Shown one piece after another: positions 23,771-37,716 of a stretch of DNA of 62,000 bases. This DNA comes from Glandiceps talaboti (lineage: Eukaryota > Hemichordata > Enteropneusta > Spengelidae), in the NCBI RefSeq assembly GCF_964340395.1, contig NC_135556.1, positions 20,331,142-20,393,141 of the forward strand, read 5' to 3'. The position numbers were made by a program, and so were the translations under genes. Below the pieces are notes generated by a model. It made no database searches. It saw nothing but the letters and a program-made list of their open reading frames with translations, and had not been told where the DNA came from. Positions within the stretch are counted from its first letter, which is position 1; each line of letters starts with the position of its first letter.

Positions 23771-25227
23771 GTGGAGAGGTCAACCTCGTATTATATATAT
23801 TTATCTTCTATCGTCGTTATCACATTTCCATAGAAACAAATAACCAGAATCCTTTGTCGAAATGGATCAGACGTAGCCTGTCAACTATCTTTTTTGATGG
23901 TTACCTGAATATCATCATCAATAATTAAACAGAAGTAAACTGTATAGTAAATGCGGATATCTTGGTGCGAGAGATGACAATCATATTATCCCGAGGATGA
24001 AAGACAAATATTATGTAATGAAATGATAGTAATGAAAAACAATGTCTTTTAGCTCGAGGGTCGGAGCAGATGCCCATTATAATAGAGTTAATCTCTTCTC
24101 TTGAGACATCAAAATCGTTGAAGCGTATTTTGCCGAACTAAAAGGTTCATATCCAAGATATTCCAAATGGCTCCTGTTATTTAATTAATGTATAACGATG
24201 GAAAGTGGATCTGTTTAGCCCACAGCGTTAAGGTATAATGACGTATTAAGCAAATGACTGACATTTTATCTCCCCTTTGATAAAACTAACCCATTCACTT
24301 TTGTTAATTGAAATATTCATTCCAGTATATAGTAGTTCTAACTTGAACGATGTTTTCCCTTAAGTTTTGTTCGTATTTTCGGCTTTTAAAAAAATTGTTT
24401 TACACGCCGAACACCCAATGATGAACACCCGACAATTAATAATTTGTTGACACACAGGTAATCGGGTCTTTACCTGGTTTACACATACGTACATCAAGTC
24501 AATGTAGATAGCACCATGAAATATATATTATGTCAAATATATTAGTATATTAAATCAATCGCTTGATCATGTTGACGCATTTCGAAGATTTGGACAGAGG
24601 TGGGATTGGGGAGATGGGGTGGTTATTTGGCTCTACAGGTGTACCTTTGAGGATTCACATTACAAGCACAAACACTACAAAACTCCAATACATAACGGTC
24701 AAAAATCTCCCCTCTTAGCAAGCAAGACACTAGGGACCAAATGTCTATATTCACTCAGTAAGCTTAAAAAACAAAAGTAATAGGCAAACGTTTAGGGAAA
24801 ATATGAGAATCGGCAACTTGAAAACTACGCTGTCAAAACTATTTAAAGAGGGGCAAAACCTCTACAAAAACCAAGAGCCAAAGACTATATGAGTCGAAAA
24901 AGAGGGAGGGCGTCAAAACCGCGGTATATATCTATATAGCCTTATCATGTGGGTATCCCCGGGGACCTCGTGTATTTTTCAAAGTGCATAGCAGTTAACG
25001 TTCAACGAAACATGACGAATTGTTAACAGATGCATGGAGATTGTATCAACTCCCTGAATAACAAACTCAGACGTATCATTTGCACATGGATAGGTGCTGA
25101 CAACAAAGGTTTTGTTTTCAATATTTAAAACTAAATTTGCATTCCTTCACAAAAGAATTCTACAATGACTACGAATACAAAATGACCTGATTACAAGGGT
25201 AGGTACTTTGTCCTGACACCAAGTATG
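23771..25227. other. Intergenic DNA
   Basis: No exons or repeats recognised. Confidence 0.4.
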
Positions 25228-25379
25228 ATTGTATTGTATTGTATTGTATTGTATTGTATTGTATTGTATTGTATTGTATTGTATTGTATTGTATTGTATT
25301 GTATTGTATTGTATTGTATTGTATTGTATTGTATTGCATAGCATAGCATTGCATTGCATTGCATTGCATTGCATTGTGT
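25228..25379. repeat. ATTGT pentanucleotide array
   Basis: About 22 units of ATTGT, then about nine GCATT/GCATA units. The second part differs from the first by one base per unit. Confidence 0.97.
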
Positions 25380-25933
25380 ATTGAATGTTTGTATTGTATT
25401 GTGGTGCATAGTGTTGTGTTTTTGTTTTACTTTATTGCTTTTTCTTAAGATTTAGTATTCTATGCCACCTTCACAGTACATGACTTAATGTCTGCCCTGA
25501 ACTATTGCTATCAACAGCGATTGTAGTTGTTTGTACAGAATCCCATGACTCATTGTGAATGGAATTAAAAAGCATACCTGCGGCAGTAATTAACATCATT
25601 ATCATATCAATGTAGTGTTGATTGCACAAATGAATTCCCAGCTGATTAAGAAATCGATCAAACATCATACCTTGCATAAAGGGGTTTATGAATGTTTACT
25701 TAAAGTCCATTGCACAATTTGTTAGACACTGTACATATAATTACCGCAACGACACTGTGTTGTTTTTGTGATGACGATTTTAACCAGTAAAACCTGGTAC
25801 TTAGTTTTAAAAAAGTGACACCATTCTCGCGAGATAGAATAATTTTGCGATTTCGAGGACCAACTTGTAAAGAACGTGTAAAGAGGTAGTATTTTATTTT
25901 TAACGAGTAATTTAACACTGAATTTGTAAATAG
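25380..25933. other. Intergenic DNA
   Basis: Short open frames on the minus strand at 25471-25677 without splice support. Nothing recognised. Confidence 0.35.
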
Positions 25934-26031
25934 TGTATGTATGTATGTATGTATGTATGTATGTATGTATGTATGTATGTATGTATGTATGTATGTATGT
26001 ATGTATGTGTGTATGTATGTATGTATGTATG

Positions 26032-26074
<43 letters not shown>
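25934..26074. repeat. TATG tetranucleotide array
   Basis: About 35 units of TATG with two single-base interruptions. Confidence 0.97.
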
Positions 26075-26076
<2 letters not shown>

Positions 26077-27116
26077 TAGCTATACAGTAAATGTACCCTT
26101 GCCTTATAGGCATGAAAACCAAAAGTTTCACAGATCTGTTTCCAAATACGTAACAGCGAACTCCTATTTTGTCTCATAGACACTCTTAGACTAATAGAAA
26201 GCTTTCAACCACGTAAAGCTAACCTCGAACAAGGTTTAAAGTGCCTCGTTTCCCAGTACTTGACCTCCAGAGATAACATTTAACAGACATACAAAAACAA
26301 TACACAATAGCATGTACAGAAGTGAACTCCTGTATTTTATATCAACTTCAAGTGTCTAGGAATGTCACTGATTCTAATGGGTTCTAGAGCTCTGTTCGCG
26401 TTACTATCTCGATTGCTACACATAAAGCCATTTTGGGTTATTTCGCTACTTGTCTAGATCTGCTCTATGTATCGCACTCTTTAGTTTAATATACTAGCAA
26501 CCCCTGAAACACGTAAACTCTGCAATTCACCAAGACTGTCAACACATCTAAAAACTATACCGGAGATTTCATGAATTAGTTTACTGAGAAGCATTTCATA
26601 GTACCGGCTTTTATCTTATGAAGTCAAGTCTGTCCGCAATACCTGTAGATAATTTGCTGTATTTGTACTAGCCTAAGTAAGCGTTTATTGGTCACGAGTA
26701 CGTCCACATATCACAATGACTGTCCTACTGTATATGATATAGAGTCCTCAGCTACTCAAAGTTAAAATGAAAAAAACTCTGCAAAGGAGTTACCTTCAAG
26801 AGTATCCGATTAAATAATAGTTTCCTTAAAGTATCACGTTTGTTAAACAATCGATCTATTGCTGTATACATAATAAGTTGTAAAATAAATATCCTTAGTA
26901 TATGTGTTTATATTCAAGGTGTTGTATATTGATTTAGTGTAGTATTCTAAACTTGAACCACATCTATAGCATCGTGTCAAGTGTATGCATGATGAAAGTA
27001 AAAGTTTACTACCCACACCAAGGTCTAAACCAAGATCACGAGATTACTTTAACCTTCGTCGGTGCAACAATATTAAAAGAAACTTTGATACGGCATTCGT
27101 GTGATATGAGGACTGT
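26075..27116. other. Intergenic DNA
   Basis: Nothing recognised beyond AT-rich sequence. Confidence 0.35.
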
Positions 27117-27155
27117 GTGTGCGTGTGTGTGTGTTTGTTTGTTTGTTTGTTTGTT

Positions 27156-27240
<85 letters not shown>

Positions 27241-27346
27241 CACTGGGGTAAACAATCACAGGCACACGGACACTGACACACACACAGACAGACAGACAGA
27301 CAGACATACAAACACACACACACACACGTGTGTCTGTCTGTCTGTC

Positions 27347-27408
<62 letters not shown>
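27117..27408. repeat. Compound microsatellite containing an inverted repeat
   Basis: In order: GT, GTTT, a long TA tract (about 27160-27235), then AC, ACAG and AC units, the centre CACACGTGTG near 27327, and GTCT and GT units. The right half (about 27275-27408) is a near-perfect palindrome built from microsatellite units. Confidence 0.95.
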
Positions 27409-27861
<453 letters not shown>

Positions 27862-27863
<2 letters not shown>

Positions 27864-28784
27864 GCCTCATTAGAACACCACATCACCTCAGTTGGCCGTC
27901 ATGAGACTCGCATCATGGACCTAAGCTGTAACCGTAGACATTGGATGTCTATGTAACTTAGGACAAAGGTACTCTTATCTGACAAGTATTTCACCAAATG
28001 TTAGTTATTTGAAACATTCCCACCATTACAACTCGCCTAGAAACATGTGTATTGTTTACAGCTGTTGAGGTATGCAATAAACGGAAATGAAAACCTGTCA
28101 AACATTAATTGCCTGCAATCATCACTTCAACAGATTGCGTTAACGTTCGTCCTTGTTTAGAACCACTTAGCTAAATTCCATAAAGAACTGCACTTTCTAC
28201 GACACACAATAGATTCATTTTGTTAGAGGACTGACCCAAAGCACCTCTCCTTACTTCCCACTTTTCCCCACCATTATAGGTTTCTTCTCGGGATTCAATG
28301 AATTTCGACATTTCTTGGCAGCGATGGAGTCTCTCGTTGGGGTACAATTCAAAGAAAAAACAGGAAGAGATTGTTTTATCTAATGGCATGGTCCCCATAG
28401 TGACTATCAGAAATCATTCAAGTAGACGGGATTCTTTCGCATATCCTGAAGCCCCCGCGATGTGAACTAATAAAGACTTCTGTGTATTTAACAATCATTC
28501 GTCAACAGTCGGACTGACACTATGGACGTGACTAGACTATTATGTCAATGAAATATAGAAGAATAAATCGACCGTATTGTATTTACTGCCGAACTTGCAA
28601 GTATTGCCAAGACATACCAAGTTGGAATATTGTTACCCAAAACCTCATTGGACAGACGACTTTGTTTATGTTAGGGAGAACCTCCGACATATTAGAACAT
28701 TTCGCTATTTAGATAAGCAGAAATAATGGTTCATCTTAACCCATGATAGAATAAACCACATGGTTGCTATGTATATATGAGAAG
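27862..28784. other. Intergenic DNA with one candidate exon
   Basis: Holds the weak terminal-exon candidate at 28280-28465. The opposite strand is also open over part of it. Nothing else recognised. Confidence 0.35.
28280..28465 (+). CDS. Weak candidate terminal exon, unknown product
   Basis: An acceptor-like CCATTATAG is followed by 61 open codons and TGA, with an AATAAA sequence within about ten bases after the stop. The peptide is hydrophilic (SSRDSMNFDISWQRWSLSLG, then KKKQEE further on). No family recognised and no upstream exon found. Confidence 0.2.
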   Translation, partial: VSSRDSMNFDISWQRWSLSLGYNSKKKQEEIVLSNGMVPIVTIRNHSSRRDSFAYPEAPAM

Positions 28785-28917
28785 TGATGATGATGATGAT
28801 GATGATGGATGATGATGAGGATGATGATGATAATGATGGTGATGATGATGGATGATGATGATGATGATGATGACGATGACGATGACATCGACGACGACGA
28901 TGATGATGGTGATGATC
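28785..28917. repeat. GAT trinucleotide array with interruptions
   Basis: GAT units with GGA, AAT, GAC and GGT variants over about 130 bases. Confidence 0.95.
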
Positions 28918-31900
28918 GTGTTGAATTTGATTTTAGTTAATCTATTTTAGAAGTTAAATACGAGCAGATAGTTGGCAGAAATCGATCTATATTAATATAA
29001 CATATTCACGTTTAAGACAATAAGTTATAAACCATGAATTAAAGAGAAGAAAAATAAAATCGAATCTTAACGTCAACGAAATTTGGTCTAATATATATAT
29101 ACACAAGACATAGTTAACTATTAACATCCATTGGTTTAATTTTCCTAAATCAGACCCTATATATCCTCAAAATCACCACAAACATATCATGTACACCATT
29201 ACCTTCAACATATAGAGTGTGGTCCCTTTTTACTTTCATAGAAACAATTCTACTTCGGAGCGAGCCACGATGTTATAACGATGTCATTTGGAGAGTTTTT
29301 AGTATTTTCGTTGGACTTCTCCCGACTCGAAGAAACTCTGACAAATTGGTATCTCTGACTATGAAGTATGATTGAGGTTTAGTTCTGAAACTTTAATAGT
29401 AACTGATATCCATACTTACTATGCCTGGACCAATATACATAGTTTTGTGTCTGTACAACCATCAAAAAACTTTAGATATCTGATACTTGTATGTCTACTT
29501 GTCGTGCATGCGGCTGTTTATTCTTGGTACAATTAGAACCGAACTTTGACACATAAGTTAGGCTAAGATTCAGCTGAGAGAACGGTTTAGTACTGATATA
29601 AATTAAGTGCTTGTGAAATTCACATCTGCTTCGTCGTATACACATTATCACCGTTGCTTCATACATTACTGGAGGCTACACAAGGATCGTAGTCAGAGAT
29701 AACAACTCGAGGGTTCTGATTCATGACTTATGTTCAGTAAGCAGATAGTCTTCTTGTTTCGATCGCGCCAGAAGCAACTATTATCGCAACCCGGTAGCAG
29801 TTTCTTGTCACATTAAACTTTGTGGTTGAAAATAAGTACACGTAATGTCGGCCAGTCAGTAGGTTTTCTAAAGTCCCCAAACGAATCGTAAATGGAAAGT
29901 TTAAATTTCTACATTTTTCTAAGATTTAAGTTTATTCAAAGAAGATTTTAAAAATAGTACTTGTAATATTTTGCGTTGCAGATCATATAGTTTCACTCAA
30001 TTTAAGTGTGTTTATACGGCCAGAAATAACTATAAAAGCAACCTTGGATATTATATGAAAAACTGCAAGAAACAGTGCAGTGTCCTTTGTGTTAATGTTC
30101 TTACATCTGACGACTTTGCTCTCGAATAAGCAGACACGACAACGTTATAGCACTGTTTGCTAGGAATTGTTGCAGCAGTTAATGAAGGGGTGTGATCAAT
30201 AGTCCAATATTTAGGCCGCAGACCCCCTCTAACTAAATTGACCCAATTTGAAAATGTTTCAGAGAGCACAACCAATTCCAAATTAGTAGAGTTTTTTGTT
30301 GACACTTTATTTTAGTGCCATGCATTTACTATAGCAAAAATTCTTCTTCTCAATTTGCCATTTTTTACTTAAATGTTTGTATTTAGGTATACAAAATATC
30401 CATTAAAAGTAAAATTGGTTTTGTAGGATAAGAACTAAATGGCTCAACAACCCCCACCCCAAAGTAAAAGAATTGGTTTTTTGTCCTTCTTTGAACTGTT
30501 GATCTCGCCCCTAACTATAATCTGATAGATTTCGATGTTATTCAGACGATTTTAGATTCCAAGTCATGCGTGAGTCCTTTGTTTAAGAAAGTAAACAAGG
30601 TGCGAGTACCAATATCTTGACTATAGTGTATATTCAAGATTTATAAAAGGAGTGGCGTTGTACTTCTGACTGCATTTAAAACTCATTCCAATGAATAGAT
30701 TGCATTTTTAGTGTGTTTTATAGTACAACTGAAGTGTATTGACAGTTCTCTTCCATCCCGACACAGACTTTACTTTGTCTATGACCCCGTGGAGGGCTAT
30801 ACAATGATCATTCATGACCAGCTTCAGACTACAGCATTTGGCCCCTGTTGACATAACCCGACACTATTTGTATACACACATAACATCAAGACTTTCAGAG
30901 CTACGGGTCTGTCGTATACATTCCAAACCTATAGTTCACATTATTGAGAGTTTTATCACTCGACCCGCTTTTCGTGTCTTCGACCAATAACATATATATG
31001 ATGAATTGTCCCCATCAGATTATAATTCAGGAGAACATACCACAGGAGTAGGAACAGCTGTCTGCAATGTCTAAAGTTGGTCCACAATCTCTCTGTTGAA
31101 GCCTATACTGTACTTGAAGTGTTCGTCTGATATGATAGTTCAAATATATCCAACTCATTAATGTTTAGAATTCTTTTAGCTCTTTACTTACATCGCTTAC
31201 AGTACCAGTTTATGTTCGATTGTAACATATTAATGGCTATTAATAGTGGTGATGGGAGAAGTTTTCAACCTTGCTGATACCCCCATCTAATCGAAGTCAA
31301 CGGGATGATTGCGATTGACCGACTTCAACATTTATCCCAATCCATCAAATCACGCTAAGGTAGAATCATCCCCTCTCAGGGACCAGTTTCCCTAAAACTC
31401 AAAAGTTATCTAAACCTCTTCAAACTTTGCCACATGTAAACTTGTTCCTGGCTAAGAAATTTGAAAAAAATAATCGAAGAACTCTTTAGGGAAACCACCA
31501 ATCTTTAGTTCCCCCTCGATTTAACACAGTATTTAGCGGCCATTTTGGACCGGTCGGTACAAAACCTATAGCGCTGGGCCAGGCCAGGCCAGGCTAGGCC
31601 GGAATTGTATTTTTCGATTTCAGATTCAGATCCATTGATTGATCTGTCCATCTCCCCACCCCTCTCCAAAATGAAGGTTATCACAGCTGTCGACACATGC
31701 TCATATCAATTACATAGCGTATAACATTAATGACACGTGTCCTAAAACTAACTGTATGTCATACGTCACAACTTTGTTGTGTTTCACACTAAGCACAAAA
31801 ACCTATGCAAAGACAACACAAATTGTAAGCACATTAGCTTTAGTCCAGTAGGATTCTCTTTAGTCTTTACATGACCACACGGCATCTAGTGCACTGTTAG

Positions 31901-33284
31901 GAATATAAAGACTTGGAAGGGAACTTCAAGTAAGGTTTGATCTCAGTTGTTTGATAACCTTCATGAGATAGGAGAACATTTATAGACAACAGTTATATAT
32001 GTACAACTTACGTACAACATTTACATTGTAGCTAGGGAGTTGGGGTTGTGGACTATAGTTTAAGAATTAGACTCCCCAGCATAAATCTGCAATGAGTGGT
32101 CAAGTTTTTTGCAAATTCATGATGGATCCTAAACACACGTTTTACCCGAAGGTTTATATAATGAAATTCATGTCCAAAGACAACCAAATTACAAGTAGAT
32201 TTATCAAATAGATTTCTCATTATAGAAAGTAGTGACCCGTTTTTCTCTCTCTAGACGAGAGGACATTTACCGTCGTGTCCCTCATTAAATGACATGACAG
32301 TGTTAAACAAACATAACCCCACCATGCATACATGATTTATTAATGTCTGGGTTTTGACATTAACACGCACGCGTGTTTATGTCGAAGTCTGGGTCAGTGA
32401 ATCTTAATCCCAGGACAACACATCACATAGTTTGGTGCAAAATTCATTGTGTATCAAGATGTAGTCGTCTTGTCGGGAAGGGTAATCTCACTACCCCAGT
32501 GGAGGAGTTACTTCTGCTTGCGTGAATATTTAATTTTGAAGATATCCGGGAATGTCTAATTACAGACACATTGTTTTATCGGTATATGATAATAATACAG
32601 ACCCATTACACTTAATCAAAATCCATTCTATTTACACTCTTATTGAGACGTTTAGCATGGAGTTATTACCCAAATCAGTATACTTGGAATTTGTAAGGTT
32701 TTAAACGATACACCTGTTCATGGGTAGCCCTGAGATTCTTACAACTTTCTAAAGTAGGGCCATATGTCAAGTATGGAAGCGGGCTGACTATCAAGGTCCA
32801 CCAACTAAATAGGCCACATGGAACCAATCATGAACTTGACATCAATCCTTTCTTCGTATGATTCGTAATGGTAACTTAGTTAAAGAAGGTTGCTAAAAGT
32901 TGTGTAAAGTACCTTTGTTATTGTACGTACATTAACAAACTTTTTACTTAGTAATATTTTGCAATTTACTGAGTGATAAACAAGGACCTGGCATATGTCA
33001 CTACGAGTCGATAGACGATTAGTTACAAACCCTTAGTATTTTCCGCCTGAATGAGGAAAGATAGAGTGGAATAATATAATCATATCTCCTCAAGCATAAT
33101 TCATGCAAAATCGAGAAACATCATGGTGATTTGAAACTTTTTTGACTCATACATTTCGAGCATTGCAGACTCAATGACGTAGACGCCAGTTGTCATGACG
33201 TAAACGACCAGGGTATATAATCCATATCTTCTGTTCGAAGACGATAACTTTGTTTGTGCATGGCATAATAAGATTTTTCAACAG
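28918..33284. other. Gene-poor DNA
   Basis: About 4.4 kb with no supported exon. It contains one copy of a dispersed repeat (30205-30515). A short CCAGG-rich tandem (GGCCAGGCCAGGCCAGGC) lies at about 31577-31595. Other short open frames lack splice context. Confidence 0.4.
30205..30515 (+). repeat. Dispersed repeat, copy 1
   Basis: Matches the reverse complement of 61037-61350 in order. Shared blocks are TTTAGGCC-CAGACC, TTGACACTTTAT, TTGTAGGAT-A-AACTAAA, CCCCACCCCA, and TTGAACTGTTGATCTCGCCC at the end. Divergence and indels are moderate. No coding capacity recognised. Confidence 0.8.
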
Positions 33285-33576
33285 CGAGTCGTGGATAAGT
33301 TATGGTTTAGAGACTAGAATTACTGCAGCCAACATTACTTCTGGAAAACGTATAAACTTAGCTCGTGCCATACATATTGCTGACTGGACACACTTAAATT
33401 CACATTGCACGAACAAGTACGACCTGAAAATAAATCTGACATATTTATATCTCAAAGGAAAAGGCGATATCATATTCGAAGGCGTGAAACGATTGACCTC
33501 CACAACAAAGATCAGGGTTGAAACTATTCATACGGATGTCTTACAGATCTACCCTAGTAGCATGATGTCAGGATAA
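33285..33576 (+). CDS. Candidate terminal exon, unknown protein
   Basis: A TTTTTCAACAG acceptor is followed by a 97-codon open frame to TAA (incoming phase 2). The peptide has alternating hydrophobic residues like beta strands (DLKINLTYLYLKGKG, then IIFEGVKRLTSTTKIRVET), with two cysteines-poor, threonine-rich stretches. A possible polyadenylation signal (GAATAAAT) lies near 33868. I recognise no family, and no partner exon upstream was identified, so this is a composition-based call. Confidence 0.33.
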
Positions 33577-34156
33577 AGATTACTTGATGATGAACTTAGT
33601 AATCTCATTAGGAGCTATAGTAGATTCGTCCTTTATGAGTCTCATGAATTGTATTTAAACTTGTTTTGATTGTCTTATTCTCACAAAAAATAGTACATAC
33701 ATGTACAAACATGTATCTTAGTTAAACCAGGTTATATTAATTAATTTACCTCGGACTACAGTAACAATACATTCTTGTCGGTACAAGACCTTGTTATTAC
33801 TATTCTTTCGACCTGGTGAACGTGTTTAAAGAATTTACATAATTGTTTAATATTTTATACATTTTGTTGAATAAATTACACACATATTTGGCTTTCTTTA
33901 CTTTGATTTACAAACATGGACAAGATGACGTCAGACACACTTCTAACATAAATATCTTCTAAATCAACGTCTCCCTATCACACTTCTGGTATGACGTTTG
34001 CATCTGCTTTTATATGTTGAAATTCAATGCCCCCCAGATTTGTCTCGATAGCAAAGGTTGCATTACTCGAGTCAATGATACCCGACATGTATATCCCGAG
34101 GCATCGTCTAGATTTACGTTATCTTCGACCTTTGATACAGAATGTTATTTATATAG
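33577..34156. other. Flank left of the 48-bp minisatellite
   Basis: AT-rich DNA with nothing recognised except a possible poly(A) signal near 33868. Confidence 0.35.
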
Positions 34157-35028
34157 TTAAACTAGAAATGACTGGCACTGTACTGTAAGTACTAAGACAT
34201 CTAATTAAACTAGAAATGAATGGCACTGTACTGTACGTTCTAAGACATCTAATTAAACTAGAAATGAATGGCATTGTACTGTAAGTACTAAGACATCTAA
34301 TTAAACTAGAAATGAATGGCATTGTACTGTAAGTACTAAGACATCTAATTAAACTAGAAATGAATGGCATTGTACTGTAAGTTCTAAGACATCTAATTAA
34401 ACTAGAAATGAATGGCATTGTACTGTAAGTACTAAGACATCTAATTAAACTAGAAATGAATGGCATTGTACTGTAAGTTCTAAGACATCTAATTAAACTA
34501 GAAATGAATGGCACTGTACTGTAAGTACTAAGACATCTAATTAAACTAGAAATGAATGGCACTGTACTGTAAGTACTAAGACATCTAATTAAACTAGAAA
34601 TGAATGGCATTGTACTGTAAGTACTAAGACATCTAATTAAACTAGAAATGAATGGCATTGTACTGTAAGTACTAAGACATCTAATTAAACTAGAAATGAA
34701 TGGCACTGTACTGTAAGTACTAAGACATCTAATTAAACTAGAAATGACTGGCATTGTACTGTAAGTACTAAGACATCTAATTAAACTAGAAATGAATGGC
34801 ATTGTACTGTAAGTACTAAGACATCTAATTAAACTAGAAATGAATGGCACTGTACTGTAAGTACTAAGACATCTAATTAAACTAGAAATGAATGGCACTG
34901 TACTGTAAGTACTAAGACATCTAATTAAACTAGAAATGACTGGCATTGTACTGTAAGTACTAAGACATCTAATTAAACTAGAAGTGAATGGCATTGTACT
35001 GTAAGTACTAAGACATCTAATTAAACTA

Positions 35029-36372
35029 GAAATGAATGGCACTGTACTGTACGTTCTAAGACATCTAATTAAACTAGAAATGAATGGCATTGTACTGTAA
35101 GTTCTAAGACATCTAATTAAACTAGAAATGAATGGCACTGTACTGTACGTTCTAAGACATCTAATTAAACTAGAAATGAATGGCACTGTACTGTAAGTAC
35201 TAAGACATCTAATTAAACTAGAAATGAATGGCATTGTACTGTAAGTACTAAGACATCTAATTAAACCAGAAATGAATGGCATTGTACTGTAAGTACTAAG
35301 ACATCTAATTAAACCAGAAATGATTGGCATTGTACTGTAAGTACTAAGACATCGAATTAAACTAGAAATGAATGGCATTGTACTGTAAGTACTAAGACAT
35401 CTAATTAAACCAGAAATGAATGGCATTGTACTGTAAGTACTAAGACATCTAATTAAACTAGAAATGACTGGCACTGTACTGTACGTTCTAAGACATCTAA
35501 TTAAACTAGAAATGAATGGCATTGTACTGTAAGTACTAAGACATCTAATTAAACTAGAAGTGATTGGCATTGTACTGTAAGTACTAAGACATCTAATTAA
35601 ACTAGAAATGAATGGCATTGTACTGTAAGTACTAAGACATCTAATTAAACTAGAAATGAATGGCAATGTACTGTAAGTACTAAGACATCTAATTAAACTA
35701 GAAATGAATGGCATTGTACTGTAAGTTCTAAGACATCTAATTAAACTAGAAATGAATGGCATTGTACTGTAAGTACTAAGACATCTAATTAAACTAGAAA
35801 TGAATGGCACTGTACTGTAAGTACTAAGACATCTAATTAAACTAGAAATGAATGGCATTGTACTGTAAGTACTAAGACATCTAATTAAACTAGAAATGAA
35901 TGGCATTGTATTGTAAGTACTAAGACATCTAATTAAACTAGAAATGAATGGCATTGTACTGTAAGTACTAAGACATCTAATTAAACTAGAAGTGATTGGC
36001 ATTGTACTGTAAGTACTAAGACATCTAATTAAACTAGAAATGATTGGCAATGTACTGTAAGTACTAAGACATCTAATTAAACTAGAAATGAATGGCAATG
36101 TACTGTAAGTACTAAGACATCTAATTAAACCAGAAATGAATGGCATTGTACTGTAAGTACTAAGACATCTAATTAAACTAGAAATGAATGGCAATGTACT
36201 GTAAGTACTAAGACATCTAATTAAACTAGAAATGAATGGCATTGTACTGTAAGTACTAAGACATCTAATTAAACTAGAAGTGAATGGCATTGTACTGTAA
36301 GTACTAAGACATCTAATTAAACTAGAAATGAATGGCATTGTACTGTAAGTACTAAGACATCTAATTAAACTA
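35029..36372. repeat. Higher-order block, copy 1 (28 units, 1,344 bp)
   Basis: Reading the variant bases of each 48-bp unit in order gives a 28-unit pattern that is repeated without difference in the next block. Landmarks: ACGTTCT units at 35029, 35125 and 35461; the ATCGAATT variant at about 35351; the TGTATTGT variant at about 35907. Confidence 0.95.
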
Positions 36373-37716
36373 GAAATGAATGGCACTGTACTGTACGTTC
36401 TAAGACATCTAATTAAACTAGAAATGAATGGCATTGTACTGTAAGTTCTAAGACATCTAATTAAACTAGAAATGAATGGCACTGTACTGTACGTTCTAAG
36501 ACATCTAATTAAACTAGAAATGAATGGCACTGTACTGTAAGTACTAAGACATCTAATTAAACTAGAAATGAATGGCATTGTACTGTAAGTACTAAGACAT
36601 CTAATTAAACCAGAAATGAATGGCATTGTACTGTAAGTACTAAGACATCTAATTAAACCAGAAATGATTGGCATTGTACTGTAAGTACTAAGACATCGAA
36701 TTAAACTAGAAATGAATGGCATTGTACTGTAAGTACTAAGACATCTAATTAAACCAGAAATGAATGGCATTGTACTGTAAGTACTAAGACATCTAATTAA
36801 ACTAGAAATGACTGGCACTGTACTGTACGTTCTAAGACATCTAATTAAACTAGAAATGAATGGCATTGTACTGTAAGTACTAAGACATCTAATTAAACTA
36901 GAAGTGATTGGCATTGTACTGTAAGTACTAAGACATCTAATTAAACTAGAAATGAATGGCATTGTACTGTAAGTACTAAGACATCTAATTAAACTAGAAA
37001 TGAATGGCAATGTACTGTAAGTACTAAGACATCTAATTAAACTAGAAATGAATGGCATTGTACTGTAAGTTCTAAGACATCTAATTAAACTAGAAATGAA
37101 TGGCATTGTACTGTAAGTACTAAGACATCTAATTAAACTAGAAATGAATGGCACTGTACTGTAAGTACTAAGACATCTAATTAAACTAGAAATGAATGGC
37201 ATTGTACTGTAAGTACTAAGACATCTAATTAAACTAGAAATGAATGGCATTGTATTGTAAGTACTAAGACATCTAATTAAACTAGAAATGAATGGCATTG
37301 TACTGTAAGTACTAAGACATCTAATTAAACTAGAAGTGATTGGCATTGTACTGTAAGTACTAAGACATCTAATTAAACTAGAAATGATTGGCAATGTACT
37401 GTAAGTACTAAGACATCTAATTAAACTAGAAATGAATGGCAATGTACTGTAAGTACTAAGACATCTAATTAAACCAGAAATGAATGGCATTGTACTGTAA
37501 GTACTAAGACATCTAATTAAACTAGAAATGAATGGCAATGTACTGTAAGTACTAAGACATCTAATTAAACTAGAAATGAATGGCATTGTACTGTAAGTAC
37601 TAAGACATCTAATTAAACTAGAAGTGAATGGCATTGTACTGTAAGTACTAAGACATCTAATTAAACTAGAAATGAATGGCATTGTACTGTAAGTACTAAG
37701 ACATCTAATTAAACTA
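36373..37716. repeat. Higher-order block, copy 2 (28 units, 1,344 bp)
   Basis: All 28 units carry the same variants, in the same order, as 35029-36372, each landmark shifted by exactly 1,344 bases. The unit at 37717 breaks the pattern, so the duplication has sharp ends. Confidence 0.95.
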
